Positions 30,616-40,355 of a stretch of 58,592 nucleotides of DNA are shown one piece after another. The notes beneath the pieces were generated by a model that did no database searches, was not told the DNA's origin, and saw only the letters and a program-made list of their open reading frames with translations. The stretch's first letter is position 1. The number at the start of each line of letters is the position of its first letter. The DNA is from Nitrospinales bacterium (GTDB lineage: Bacteria > Nitrospinota > Nitrospinia > Nitrospinales > VA-1). The position numbers and the translations under genes are program-made. The DNA lies in the NCBI GenBank assembly GCA_022450865.1, contig JAKUOQ010000004.1:1-58592 (forward strand). Direction: 5' to 3'.

Positions 30616-31605
30616 ATGAAAATAATTGAAATCGTAACGCCTATTGAAAACTTTTTTGCTGTGGAAAGTATTATTACCCGGCACCAGTCTGAAATTCTTT
30701 GGGTGAATATTGATGAGGATAAGAAGAAAAAAAGGGTCCGTGCATTGGTCAGCGATGACCAGCGACAATCTGTGCTGGATGCTTTGCAGGGATTATTTCG
30801 CGGCGATGACCATTCAAAAATCCTTGTTATGGCGGTAGAGGCCTCGCTGCCAAGAAAGGAAGTGGCCTCGAAGATAAAAGATTCTTCAGATAAGTCCAGT
30901 ACCACTCGCGAAGAACTTTATAACGAAATAGAAAAAAATACTCGACTCGACTCTACTTATTTGTTGCTAGTTTTTTTATCGACCGTTGTTGTTTCAATTG
31001 GCTTGTTGGAAAATAATGTTGCGGTGGTCATCGGTGCGATGGTTATCGCTCCTCTTTTAGGGCCAAATATTGCCTTGGCTTTGGGTGCGGCATTGGGTGA
31101 TATGCCGCTCATGTGGAAGGCTTTTAAAACAATGGTGACGGGAATTGGATTGGCATTATTTCTTTCTATATGTGTTGGATTTTACCATCCCATGAATTTA
31201 GATAGTCCGGAACTTATGGCACGAACAGATGTGGGATTGGATTCGATTGCTTTGGCATTGGCTTCTGGTGCAGCTGCAGTGCTTTCTTTGACAACGGGAC
31301 TTTCCAGTGTGCTGGTAGGGGTGATGGTAGCGGTTGCGTTATTACCTCCCACTGCTACTCTTGGAATCATGCTGGGTGCGGGACATGTTCAGCTTGCAAT
31401 TGGTGCAGCCATATTGCTTGCGGTAAATATTGTTTGCGTGAATCTGGCGGCAAAAATGGTGTTTCTGTTAAGAGGCATTAAACCTCGGAGCTGGTTAGAA
31501 AAACAAAAAGCCACACAATCGATGACGACTTATTTAGTAATATGGATGTTTTCTCTAACCATACTTTTGGTTGTTATTTTATTCCGCCATGGGTATTTTC
31601 TCTGA
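30616..31605 (+). CDS. TIGR00341/DUF389-family membrane protein
   Basis: STVVVSIGLLENNVAVVIGAMVIAPLLGPNIALALGAALGD and LSSVLVGVMVAVALLPPTATLGIMLGAG. Confidence 0.92.
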   Translation: MKIIEIVTPIENFFAVESIITRHQSEILWVNIDEDKKKKRVRALVSDDQRQSVLDALQGLFRGDDHSKILVMAVEASLPRKEVASKIKDSSDKSSTTREELYNEIEKNTRLDSTYLLLVFLSTVVVSIGLLENNVAVVIGAMVIAPLLGPNIALALGAALGDMPLMWKAFKTMVTGIGLALFLSICVGFYHPMNLDSPELMARTDVGLDSIALALASGAAAVLSLTTGLSSVLVGVMVAVALLPPTATLGIMLGAGHVQLAIGAAILLAVNIVCVNLAAKMVFLLRGIKPRSWLEKQKATQSMTTYLVIWMFSLTILLVVILFRHGYFL

Positions 31606-31660
31606 CTATACTTTTGTTTGTGCGAAATCATAACTACCATTTAAGTTATTAGCTAATGAT

Positions 31661-32710
31661 TCAGTCGGTACGATTAGGCTTTTCAAGAGATATAGGTTCT
31701 ATTCCGATTGGCTTGTCAGTAATTTGCAAAACATCCTTATCCAATTTATTCAATTCCTTATGAGCCGTATTGTAATGGTTTACCGTTGTGCTGAGAGAGT
31801 TACCAAGTTTTCCCATATATTGATCATAATTCCCTAAATGTTTCCCGAGTTCTTCTACTCTTGCTATGATTTCTTTAGCCGAAGCCTCTATTTTTAATGC
31901 CCGAAATCCCTGGATTACAGTTTGTAGATAGGCCATGAATGAGGTTGGTGAGACAATAATTACTTTCTTCTCAAAGGCATATTCAACCAGATCACGTGAG
32001 GAGGCTTTCACAGACCCGATAGAATTAGATAACAAGTCATAGAAAATGGTTTCGGACGGGATAAACATGAATGCAAAATCGAGAGTATTTTCATTCGGGC
32101 GGATGTACTTAGATGTTTCTAGTATTCGTCCTTTTACGTCTTGGATGAATGCCCTTGCCAATCTATCTTGTTCGGCTTTTGTTTTTTCTTCTATCAGTCG
32201 GTTATAGTTTTCCATGGGAAACTTTGAATCAATCGGAAGAATGGTTTGTCCATCGACTTTTCCAAAAAATATCACAGCGTCTGCTGTATCTCCGTCATTG
32301 AATTTGTACTGCAAGGAATAGTGCTCTGGAGGTAAAACATTTTTTAAGACCGTTTCCAGAAAAAACTCCCCAAGTACGCCGCGTTGTTTTGGATTCATCA
32401 GGATATTCTGGATGGTTTTGAGTTGATTAGTTACATCGATGACTTGTTTATTGGTCTCATTGACTTTTGTAAGTTGCTGAGTGATATCCTTGATGAGCTT
32501 GTTGGATTCACCGATTTGACTTCTCATCGATTCATTCGATTCGCCGAGTTTTTTATCCAAGGTTTCAACCACTTTACTCAACTGTTCCTGGATCAAGAGA
32601 ATGCTCTGGTCCTCTATTTTCGAATTATTTTTCCTAAGTAGTATCCATATCAAAATAACTGCGGCAACGACCAATCCTATCAATACTTCAACCACTGAGC
32701 TGTCCTCCAA
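31661..32710 (-). CDS. rmuC: DNA recombination protein RmuC homolog
   Basis: N-terminal TM + coiled coil, RGVLGEFFLETVLKNVLPPEHYSLQYKF, PIDSKFPMENYNRL, FMFIPSETIFYDLL. Confidence 0.94.
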   Translation of the reverse strand: MEDSSVVEVLIGLVVAAVILIWILLRKNNSKIEDQSILLIQEQLSKVVETLDKKLGESNESMRSQIGESNKLIKDITQQLTKVNETNKQVIDVTNQLKTIQNILMNPKQRGVLGEFFLETVLKNVLPPEHYSLQYKFNDGDTADAVIFFGKVDGQTILPIDSKFPMENYNRLIEEKTKAEQDRLARAFIQDVKGRILETSKYIRPNENTLDFAFMFIPSETIFYDLLSNSIGSVKASSRDLVEYAFEKKVIIVSPTSFMAYLQTVIQGFRALKIEASAKEIIARVEELGKHLGNYDQYMGKLGNSLSTTVNHYNTAHKELNKLDKDVLQITDKPIGIEPISLEKPNRTD

Positions 32711-32959
32711 TGATTCCTGATTTGATGTTTTCTAACCAGCGCATTGTTGTGGATCCTAACGAGTTTGAAAATTCGTTACTTAATTTAATTAACGAGGTAT
32801 TGAAAAAATATTGTTTTGATAGAAGCAAAGAACAAATGGATAAAGCCAAACTCTGTCATTTTTTAATATAACTTGTTGTTCTAAAATAGAATATTGGAAT
32901 TTGGTTGTTGTCTCAAGGATTTTCTTGCTTCCTTTGGATGGCTCCTCCATAATTTCTGG

Positions 32960-34186
32960 ATGGAATACCGTCGCTTTGGTAAGACCAACGAAAAAATCTC
33001 TGTAATTACCCTTGGTGGCATGCGTTTCAAGCATGGTTGGAATCCGCCACGAAATCATCTTCCTGCCGAATCAATTAAAAATTGTATCGAAATCACAAAG
33101 AAGGCGTTCGATGTCGGCATCAATCATATAGAAACAGCCTATGGGTATATGAAGAGTGAAAACCTTTATGGAATTTCCCTAAAAGAATTAGGAGTGCCGC
33201 GCGACCAATTCAAAATGATGACAAAAGGCGCACCGATGACAGGAGATGAAACTCGGGCCTTGGTAGAGGAGCAATTAACCAGCTTGAAACTGGATTTCAT
33301 CGATTTTTATGGCTGGCATGGAATTAATAATGAAGAAAGATTGCTAGCCGCTATTAAGCCCGGGGGACCCGTAGAGGTTTTGCATCGAATGAAGGAAGAA
33401 GGCCTGGTGCGTCACATTGGGTTTTCCACACACGCTCCGCTGGATATAATTTTGCGAGCCCTAAATACTGATTTATTCAGTTTCGTAAATCTCCATTACT
33501 ATTATTTTTTTCAGCGCAATCTTGCGGCCGTTCAACTAGCTGGGAAAAAGGATATTGGTGTTTTCATTATTTCCCCAAATGAAAAGGGAGGAATGCTTTG
33601 GAAGCCTTCAGTCATTGTTAGGGAAGACTGCGCACCCATGACAGCAATTCAGTTCAATGGCCGGTTCTGTCTTGAGCATCCTGAAATCACCACTCTAAGT
33701 ATGGGAATCCATGAACTGGAGCATTTTCCGCAGAATCTTTCAATTTTAAGTGAAGAGAAAATTTATACTGATAAAGAGCAAAAAATTCGTGGGCAGATGG
33801 ACGGTCGATTAAATGAAGTGGCAGAACTTTGTACTATTTGCAATGAATGCTTACCTTGCCCTGAGGAAATAAACATTCCTGAAGTGTTACGTTTTAGAAA
33901 CTTGTTGCAAGCGTATGATATGGAAGACTATGGAAAGTTTCGTTACAACATGTTTGAGGGAGAGGGCCATTGGTTTCCGGGAAACTTTGCATCAAAGTGC
34001 ACCGAGTGTGGAGATTGCCTTCCCCGATGCCCGGAAAAACTGGAAATCCCTAAACTTTTATTTGATACCCACAATAGATTATTTGACAGGGGGGCTTGGA
34101 TAAAAAGCAAGCTGCTTTACCTGATGTTAAATATTTATAGCTTCATAAAAAAATTTGTTACGGGGATGGGGGGGGGAATAAGATAA
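32960..34186 (+). CDS. aldo/keto reductase with C-terminal 4Fe-4S-type cysteine motifs
   Basis: MEYRRFGKTNEKISVITLGGMRF, AKR barrel; C-terminal CTICNECLPCP and CTECGDCLPRCP; ORF opens at 32894 but family start is internal. Confidence 0.9.
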   Translation: MEYRRFGKTNEKISVITLGGMRFKHGWNPPRNHLPAESIKNCIEITKKAFDVGINHIETAYGYMKSENLYGISLKELGVPRDQFKMMTKGAPMTGDETRALVEEQLTSLKLDFIDFYGWHGINNEERLLAAIKPGGPVEVLHRMKEEGLVRHIGFSTHAPLDIILRALNTDLFSFVNLHYYYFFQRNLAAVQLAGKKDIGVFIISPNEKGGMLWKPSVIVREDCAPMTAIQFNGRFCLEHPEITTLSMGIHELEHFPQNLSILSEEKIYTDKEQKIRGQMDGRLNEVAELCTICNECLPCPEEINIPEVLRFRNLLQAYDMEDYGKFRYNMFEGEGHWFPGNFASKCTECGDCLPRCPEKLEIPKLLFDTHNRLFDRGAWIKSKLLYLMLNIYSFIKKFVTGMGGGIR

Positions 34187-34292
34187 GAAATTTAATATGA
34201 GTTTTTAAGGGAGTCATAAAAAAATATAATATTATATTTACTGACCTTAAAAATTTATTGCCCTTGGATATTGTTGTAATTATCGCCACATT

Positions 34293-37200
34293 TTAGGCGC
34301 TGGGAGCTTTTTGGCAGGTTTCCTTCAATTCCCAGGCATTTCGATAGGAGTCGTCTTTTTTAATAACCTTTTCAAGAAGAGGGAGCGCCTTGGTGCATTT
34401 ATTTAGAAGGGTGAAAATTTCTGCCATCATAAATTGCAAATGAATTTCATCGGGATCGATTAGGTTATAACGGCCTCCATACATAAGAACTTCTTTTGCT
34501 TCTCCAAGCCCACGATAGCTTTTTACAATACTCTGCAATACCTTTAGATTCATTTGGTCTTCTTGCAGCAAGGGGAGGGAATATTCTAAAGATTTCAAGT
34601 ATTCCTTTTTTAAATTGTAGAACTCTGCAAGAGATCTTAGTAGAACTGGGTCTTGCGGATTTTTTTCTACTTCTTTTAATAGACTGACTAGCCCGATCTC
34701 TCTCATAACGGTACTAATTTGCTGAGGATCATATTTAGCGGTGTTTTGAAAGAAGATAAGAGCCTCTTCTTTTTTTCCTGACTCCAGCAGATTGTATCCC
34801 ATATAAAGGCTGGCGAAACTCAGATTAGGATTTTTTTCTAAAACCAATCGCAGAATTCTCATGCTTTGTTCATAGTTACCGATCTGGTAAAAACTGTGAG
34901 CTAAATTGAGCATGTACTTTAGATTGTCGGGTTCTTCTTCAATGAGTTGGGCCAAACGTTGCATTTGTTTTCGGTCAGCCTGCAGGTGGTATCGGAATAG
35001 GTCGTCATCCTCAACCAGAGTCATGGCTTTTAAAAGCTGGCCGCGGTTGCTATACATAACCCCGCGCTGGTAGAGGTCCATTGCATCATAATGGATTTTT
35101 AATTTTTGCCTATTTTCTTTTGATAGGTTCGTTATTTGCTTTGCGACATCATCAAACCTCGCGCGGTTGAATACATACCTTTCTTGCCCGGGTACCCCAA
35201 TCACGTTTCCCAGTTCTAAATAAAATTCAATGGCCGGGTGATTGTCAGTAATAAGAGGATAACCTTCCCCAAGTTTGACGACCTGTTCGTTGAGTAGCCA
35301 TATGTTGCTCAGAAAAGAAAAGATGTCTGGAATTTCAATATCCTTCAACGCTTTTTTAATTTCTGGTTCTTGCAGACGTTCGTTTAGTTTATTGAAATCA
35401 ATCTTAATGGGTTGATCAGAACCGATAATGAGAATTTCGTTAGCGACAGAAAGCCATCCCATGGTATAGGGGAAAACAGATTGAAAAGTTTTGAAGTGCA
35501 TGGCAACTTCTTCTTCTCCCTGGCTGTGCAGGGGGATCCATTGCGCTGAGATACCGCCAGGTTTAAGTTTCCTTTTCTGTAATTCATAATATTCCTTGGT
35601 ATACAGGTTGACCGTAAAGGCAGTGCGCGGGGGCGGAGGTTCTGAGGTAATGACGTCATAAAATTTATGGGTCGTTAACAAATGATTTCGACCATCCTGA
35701 ATCACAAAATTCACTTTAGGGTTGGACAGAACATCATGGTTTTGATCCGCAAACATTTTTCCTGCGTTAATAACACTGGAGGATAGTTCCAGGCTATCGA
35801 CGGTTTTTACTCGAGGGTGAATTCCTGCTGCACCTGTGGTCTGACCTGTTCCAAAACAGACTACTAGAACATCATCGGGTTTATCCACAAGAAGAATCGG
35901 AACATGCGCAAAAAGTTTCATATAACGAGTAGCGATCATGTTTGACGCCGACATGGAAATGCCATTGGTAATCAACCTTTTCGCAGATGGATCGAGCAAT
36001 CCGTATTCGTCTTTGAATACAGCAACGGTATCGGACAAGCCTTCTTCAAAATAAATCAGTTTGTTTATATTTCGTTTCCCGGCACTATCGCGCATGAAGA
36101 AAGAATTGAATAAATCATTTGGAATAGACATATTTATAAAAAGAATCAGAGCAACAAATACTATCGTCATGGCTTTTCTAATTGTGAGCGTCAAATAATC
36201 ACTGGTGCGAAACAAAAGAACCATGATAAATAAATTGATCGTTGCGAGTAGGGCAAGGCTGGCCTGGCTGCCAAAGTTAGGCAGGAAAAGAAAACCAGAA
36301 AAAAGAGAACCAAAAATAGCACCCATTGTATTCGCGGCATAAATCTGGCCGGTTGCCTGTCCGATATTTTCATGTTTGTTTGCTATTAGTTGAATAAGCA
36401 AAGGAAAACACATTCCGAGAAGTAAAGTGGGAACCAACATAAGAGCTGCTGAATCTCTAAAGTAGTTCCAGAAGGCCATAGCAGGATTGCCCAGGTTGTA
36501 TGCGTTCCAAGGGGGAGAAAGAATAGACTCTATTCCATAAATGGAGCCAATAACATAAATTCCGATTCCTCCTTGTAAAACCATAAGAATAGTGTGTGAG
36601 TTTTTAATTTTTGATGAAAATGGAATAAGTAAAAGGCTTCCCAGAAAAATACCCAATAAAAAGACAGTGAGCATCATACTGAATGAGTAAACCGTGCTGG
36701 CGATGCTGAATACCAAAAGGCGTGTCCATAAAACTTCATAAGCAAGAGCGGTGAAACCGCAAATGAAACTGATTCCCATCCAGAATTTTTGTTCGGGACT
36801 CCAACCCATCTTTGGAAGTCTGATTTTAGGAAGGCTAAATTTAACAATGCCCCCGTTTTCTTTATAAATACTCAGGGCACTAATGCCAATAATGAGGTTG
36901 CCAGTAGCGGCCATCAAAACTGTTTGTAATACTCCGAAAGCCCCCATCAAGAAAAATCCCGTAATCAAACAACCGAACGCGGCTCCCAGGGTGTTCAGCG
37001 CGTAAAGCAGGCTTACTTGTTTTCTTATGCGCTTGTCGTCAGTAACGCAATATTTGCTGATGAGAGGAAGGGTTGCGCCCATAAATGTTGTGGGTATTAA
37101 CATCAATGTGAAGGAAAAAACCACTCTCAAAAAATTTTGTAGAGCTGGAGATTCTGGAAGGAAGCTGTGGAACAAGGAGTAAACTTCAGCAAAATTAGCA

Positions 37201-37493
37201 AAAATAAGAGAAAGAAGGCCACCGCTTACAAATATCAATATTTCAATCCACCCGTACACCAAAAGCGCAGTCGAAGAAGAGTCTGTGCTATTTGCGGATA
37301 ATTTATCTATTGCATGGCCAAAGAGATAGCTGCCAAATCCCAGACCCGCCATAAATGCGGCAAGTACTACAGAGACTGAAAAAACGGTGTGCCCAAAAAC
37401 AAGGGTGAGCATTCGAGTCCATACGATTTCATAAGTCAGAGCTGTAATGCCTGATAAGAAGAATAAAAAATAGACTATGGGAGAACGTTGCAT
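34293..37493 (-). CDS. MFS-like membrane domain fused to spermidine-synthase-like domain and C-terminal TPR
   Basis: SGITALTYEIVWTRMLTLVFGHTVFSVSVVLAAFMAGLGFGSYLFG; VLVVCFGTGQTTGAAGIHP...VKTVDSLELS; C-terminal TPR repeats. Confidence 0.9.
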   Translation of the reverse strand: MQRSPIVYFLFFLSGITALTYEIVWTRMLTLVFGHTVFSVSVVLAAFMAGLGFGSYLFGHAIDKLSANSTDSSSTALLVYGWIEILIFVSGGLLSLIFANFAEVYSLFHSFLPESPALQNFLRVVFSFTLMLIPTTFMGATLPLISKYCVTDDKRIRKQVSLLYALNTLGAAFGCLITGFFLMGAFGVLQTVLMAATGNLIIGISALSIYKENGGIVKFSLPKIRLPKMGWSPEQKFWMGISFICGFTALAYEVLWTRLLVFSIASTVYSFSMMLTVFLLGIFLGSLLLIPFSSKIKNSHTILMVLQGGIGIYVIGSIYGIESILSPPWNAYNLGNPAMAFWNYFRDSAALMLVPTLLLGMCFPLLIQLIANKHENIGQATGQIYAANTMGAIFGSLFSGFLFLPNFGSQASLALLATINLFIMVLLFRTSDYLTLTIRKAMTIVFVALILFINMSIPNDLFNSFFMRDSAGKRNINKLIYFEEGLSDTVAVFKDEYGLLDPSAKRLITNGISMSASNMIATRYMKLFAHVPILLVDKPDDVLVVCFGTGQTTGAAGIHPRVKTVDSLELSSSVINAGKMFADQNHDVLSNPKVNFVIQDGRNHLLTTHKFYDVITSEPPPPRTAFTVNLYTKEYYELQKRKLKPGGISAQWIPLHSQGEEEVAMHFKTFQSVFPYTMGWLSVANEILIIGSDQPIKIDFNKLNERLQEPEIKKALKDIEIPDIFSFLSNIWLLNEQVVKLGEGYPLITDNHPAIEFYLELGNVIGVPGQERYVFNRARFDDVAKQITNLSKENRQKLKIHYDAMDLYQRGVMYSNRGQLLKAMTLVEDDDLFRYHLQADRKQMQRLAQLIEEEPDNLKYMLNLAHSFYQIGNYEQSMRILRLVLEKNPNLSFASLYMGYNLLESGKKEEALIFFQNTAKYDPQQISTVMREIGLVSLLKEVEKNPQDPVLLRSLAEFYNLKKEYLKSLEYSLPLLQEDQMNLKVLQSIVKSYRGLGEAKEVLMYGGRYNLIDPDEIHLQFMMAEIFTLLNKCTKALPLLEKVIKKDDSYRNAWELKETCQKAPSA

Positions 37494-37689
37494 GTTTAAA
37501 TATAATTCAGTTTTAATATGATATGAATATTACGTGAAAAATTACCCATAAGCTTGATTCTTTTAAAAAATACACCTTTATTTTAGTGATATATCTGGCA
37601 AACCTTTAAATTAATTGACAACGGCCCAAGCTTCAAGTAATTTTTATAAATACCTGTGTTTTTGACAATAATAAAAGAAGGTTCTTAAA

Positions 37690-38520
37690 GTGGGGACTCA
37701 AGAAATAAAGATTACGGATGCGGACCACCCTTACGCCAAAGAAAATGGGGTCGTTTGGGCTGAAGAAGCCTGGGAACGTGTGAAACATGCTCCCGAATTT
37801 GTTCGTCCAGGTATCCGGAAGCTTATGGTTCAGCGTTGTGTCAAACGGGGTTATAAAATAGTCACATCCGATTATCTTACAGAAATCCGTAACGAGTCCA
37901 TGATGTTGGTTTCCAAGCGGGTCAAGGGTTTTGGATTTGAAGAGTTAACGATGGATGCCTTCGATGTAGCTAAGGAAAAAATGCGGGAAAGTCCTCGTAA
38001 GGTTGAAGTGATTGAAGAGATCGAGGATTTTCTCTCAATGCGCACAGAGAAAAAAGACGATATTGTAGAAAAATTTAAGAATTATATGGAAGTAACTCCC
38101 ACCTCAGGTGTTCCCTGGAGCAAAGAAGCCAAGGAGAAGATGGAAAAGGTGCCTCCCTTTGTCCTTGGTATGGCCAAGCAAACCATAGAAGGTCGAGCTA
38201 GAGAAAGAGGCGACAAAATGATCACTCCCGATATAATTGATGAAGTATTTACCAACATCATGCCGTCCTCTGCAAAACAAGCCATGGGCATGGAAGTGAC
38301 AGAAGAAGACCTCAAACAAGATGAGCAAATCGAAAAACAAAAGGAAGAACCCGTTCAGCTATCCATGAAATGGGAAGATGATGCGCTGGATAAAGTATCT
38401 CGTATTCCTATTCCTTTTATCCGTAGCATGGCTGTGAAGCGGATTGAGCAAGAAGTGGTAAAGGCTGGCGAAGAAGTTGTTACGATGGATTTGTTTGAAA
38501 AATACCGGTTTACTTTTTAG
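37690..38520 (+). CDS. Protein with three PCP_red-like domains (GTG start)
   Basis: Repeats WAEEAWERVKHAPEFVRPGIRKLMVQRCVKRGYKIVTSDYL / WSKEAKEKMEKVPPFVLGMAKQTIEGRARERGDKMITPDII / WEDDALDKVSRIPIPFIRSMAVKRIEQEVVKAGEEVVTMDLF. Confidence 0.85.
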   Translation: MGTQEIKITDADHPYAKENGVVWAEEAWERVKHAPEFVRPGIRKLMVQRCVKRGYKIVTSDYLTEIRNESMMLVSKRVKGFGFEELTMDAFDVAKEKMRESPRKVEVIEEIEDFLSMRTEKKDDIVEKFKNYMEVTPTSGVPWSKEAKEKMEKVPPFVLGMAKQTIEGRARERGDKMITPDIIDEVFTNIMPSSAKQAMGMEVTEEDLKQDEQIEKQKEEPVQLSMKWEDDALDKVSRIPIPFIRSMAVKRIEQEVVKAGEEVVTMDLFEKYRFTF

Positions 38521-39131
38521 ACAGGTGTTTCCGTTTGATCTCCCTTTCCTGAGGCTAGCTTTTGAAGTTGACTCCAGAGTTCCTTTCTTCCCAGATGATT
38601 CTTACTAGAGTAGGTCACAGCTGCAAGGGCGTTTTCCCCCATAAATGCAGATTTAATTATTTTAGTTTGCTTGCTTCGCTCCACTCCCGATAATTTATCC
38701 GATTTGGTTATAACCAGAATATAATTTCGGTCAAGGTCTTCTAGCCATTCTTTTAAAGTTATATCGAGTTCTGTGGGTTTGCGCCGAATGTCGACAATGA
38801 ACACTATTGCCATCAAAGGTTCGCGGTTAATAAGATATTCCTCGATCATTTGTTTCCATTTTTTTTGAAGAGCCGGGGTGACTCGTGCAAACCCATAGCC
38901 AGGAAGGTCAGCAAACATCAATTTTTCATTAATTCTGAAAAAATTTATTTCTCTGGTTTTACCAGGTGTAGAGCTGATGCGAACAAGCTTTTTTCGATTT
39001 AAAAGAGATCGAATCAGTGAAGATTTTCCGACATTCGATCTGCCAACAAAGGCAAACTCAGGGAAAGCCTCTTTAGGATATTGTTTTGAGGAAACAGCGC
39101 CGGTCACAAACTCCGTGTTTATTACTTTCAT
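38517..39131 (-). CDS. engB: ribosome biogenesis GTP-binding protein YsxC/EngB
   Basis: FVGRSNVGKSSLI, TPGKTREINFF, DLPGYGFA, TKSDK. Confidence 0.96.
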   Translation of the reverse strand: MKVINTEFVTGAVSSKQYPKEAFPEFAFVGRSNVGKSSLIRSLLNRKKLVRISSTPGKTREINFFRINEKLMFADLPGYGFARVTPALQKKWKQMIEEYLINREPLMAIVFIVDIRRKPTELDITLKEWLEDLDRNYILVITKSDKLSGVERSKQTKIIKSAFMGENALAAVTYSSKNHLGRKELWSQLQKLASGKGDQTETPV

Positions 39132-39230
39132 GGACGTATTTTAGTCAAACTACTATTTCTCAAACTTACAAATCTTAGGGTTCATTTACAAAATATTATA
39201 ACAAAAATTAAAATAGTTTTTAAAAACTAC

Positions 39231-39698
39231 TTATAGAGCTTCGCACTGGCATAACTCGCGAATATAACGGACAAGTTCATGGATGGTAGAATCGTTCAGA
39301 GTGTTTCCCCATGCTGGCATACAGGGTGCTCGCCCAACAGATAATCCGCCAAACTTAATGGCTTCAAAAAATTGCTCATCGGTTCGGGTCTCTAAGTATT
39401 CTGCCTTGGTATGATTTCTAGGCGGCACGGTTAAGAATTTTGCATTGATACCATCTCCCTTACCTTTGATTCCATGACATTGGGCGCAATACCATTGATA
39501 GGTTTCACGAGTTTTTGCAGTTACAACAATGGGTTCGGGAGTTACCTCATTACTCAGTTCAAAGGTTTGTGACTCTGTTTTGAGTGGAGGTTTTGGTGTT
39601 ATATTTTTTTCGGTCTTTTGTTCACCACATCCTGATACCCCTATTACGAGCATTAGGATCCCATAATTAAAAATAGATTTTAGTGAAGATTTGATCAT
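39231..39698 (-). CDS. monohaem class-I cytochrome c lipoprotein
   Basis: Lipobox VSGC; single CAQCHG, MPAWGNTLNDSTIHELVRYIREL. Confidence 0.9.
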   Translation of the reverse strand: MIKSSLKSIFNYGILMLVIGVSGCGEQKTEKNITPKPPLKTESQTFELSNEVTPEPIVVTAKTRETYQWYCAQCHGIKGKGDGINAKFLTVPPRNHTKAEYLETRTDEQFFEAIKFGGLSVGRAPCMPAWGNTLNDSTIHELVRYIRELCQCEAL

Positions 39699-39701
39699 AG
39701 C

Positions 39702-40355
39702 TTATCTTAAGTTTTCTTTTTTTAGTGTCATGATGAATTTTGTAAATCGTAAGCGGGTTTCATTATCCATTTTATAAACTGGCATACGACTTTTATTAGA
39801 AAATATTTTTGGGTTTTTAAGCCAGTTTGCCACCCAACTCTCCTTCAACCGATTTCCCGCATTAACCAATGAGGGACCAGAAATTCCACCGCGGGGTTTA
39901 CCGGCTAGATTTAAACTTTGATGGCAGGAAATACAACTGAACGTACGTTCGAATTCGTATTTGGTTTTAGCTATTTGGCCTTTAGTTAAAGGATTAATTT
40001 GTTCTTCAGATAAACCCGGTAGAGTCATTGCCATCAATTCCTGAGTAATATTAACCGCATCGTTTTTATTAAGAATAGGATGTTGTTGTAGGTTTTGTAG
40101 TCCCCCTTTTAGAAAATTTGGACTATTGATAGTCCCAGTCTTTCGGAGGGTCACAGGATTTTGAAGATATTCCTCTAACCAGGCACTTTGAAACTTATTT
40201 CCTGCATAGAACAGATCCGGTCCTTTTTTCTCCTTCCCCACTTTAGATAGTCGATGGCAGGCAGAACAATTTTTTTCTTCGATCAAGGAACCGTACGAAA
40301 ATTGCGGACTATAAAGAACCCATCCGCTAATTAGAAGATAAAAGATTTTTTTCAT
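39702..40355 (-). CDS. dihaem cytochrome c
   Basis: Signal peptide; CSACHR and CISCHQ; KSRMPVYKM axial Met region. Confidence 0.9.
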   Translation of the reverse strand: MKKIFYLLISGWVLYSPQFSYGSLIEEKNCSACHRLSKVGKEKKGPDLFYAGNKFQSAWLEEYLQNPVTLRKTGTINSPNFLKGGLQNLQQHPILNKNDAVNITQELMAMTLPGLSEEQINPLTKGQIAKTKYEFERTFSCISCHQSLNLAGKPRGGISGPSLVNAGNRLKESWVANWLKNPKIFSNKSRMPVYKMDNETRLRFTKFIMTLKKENLR

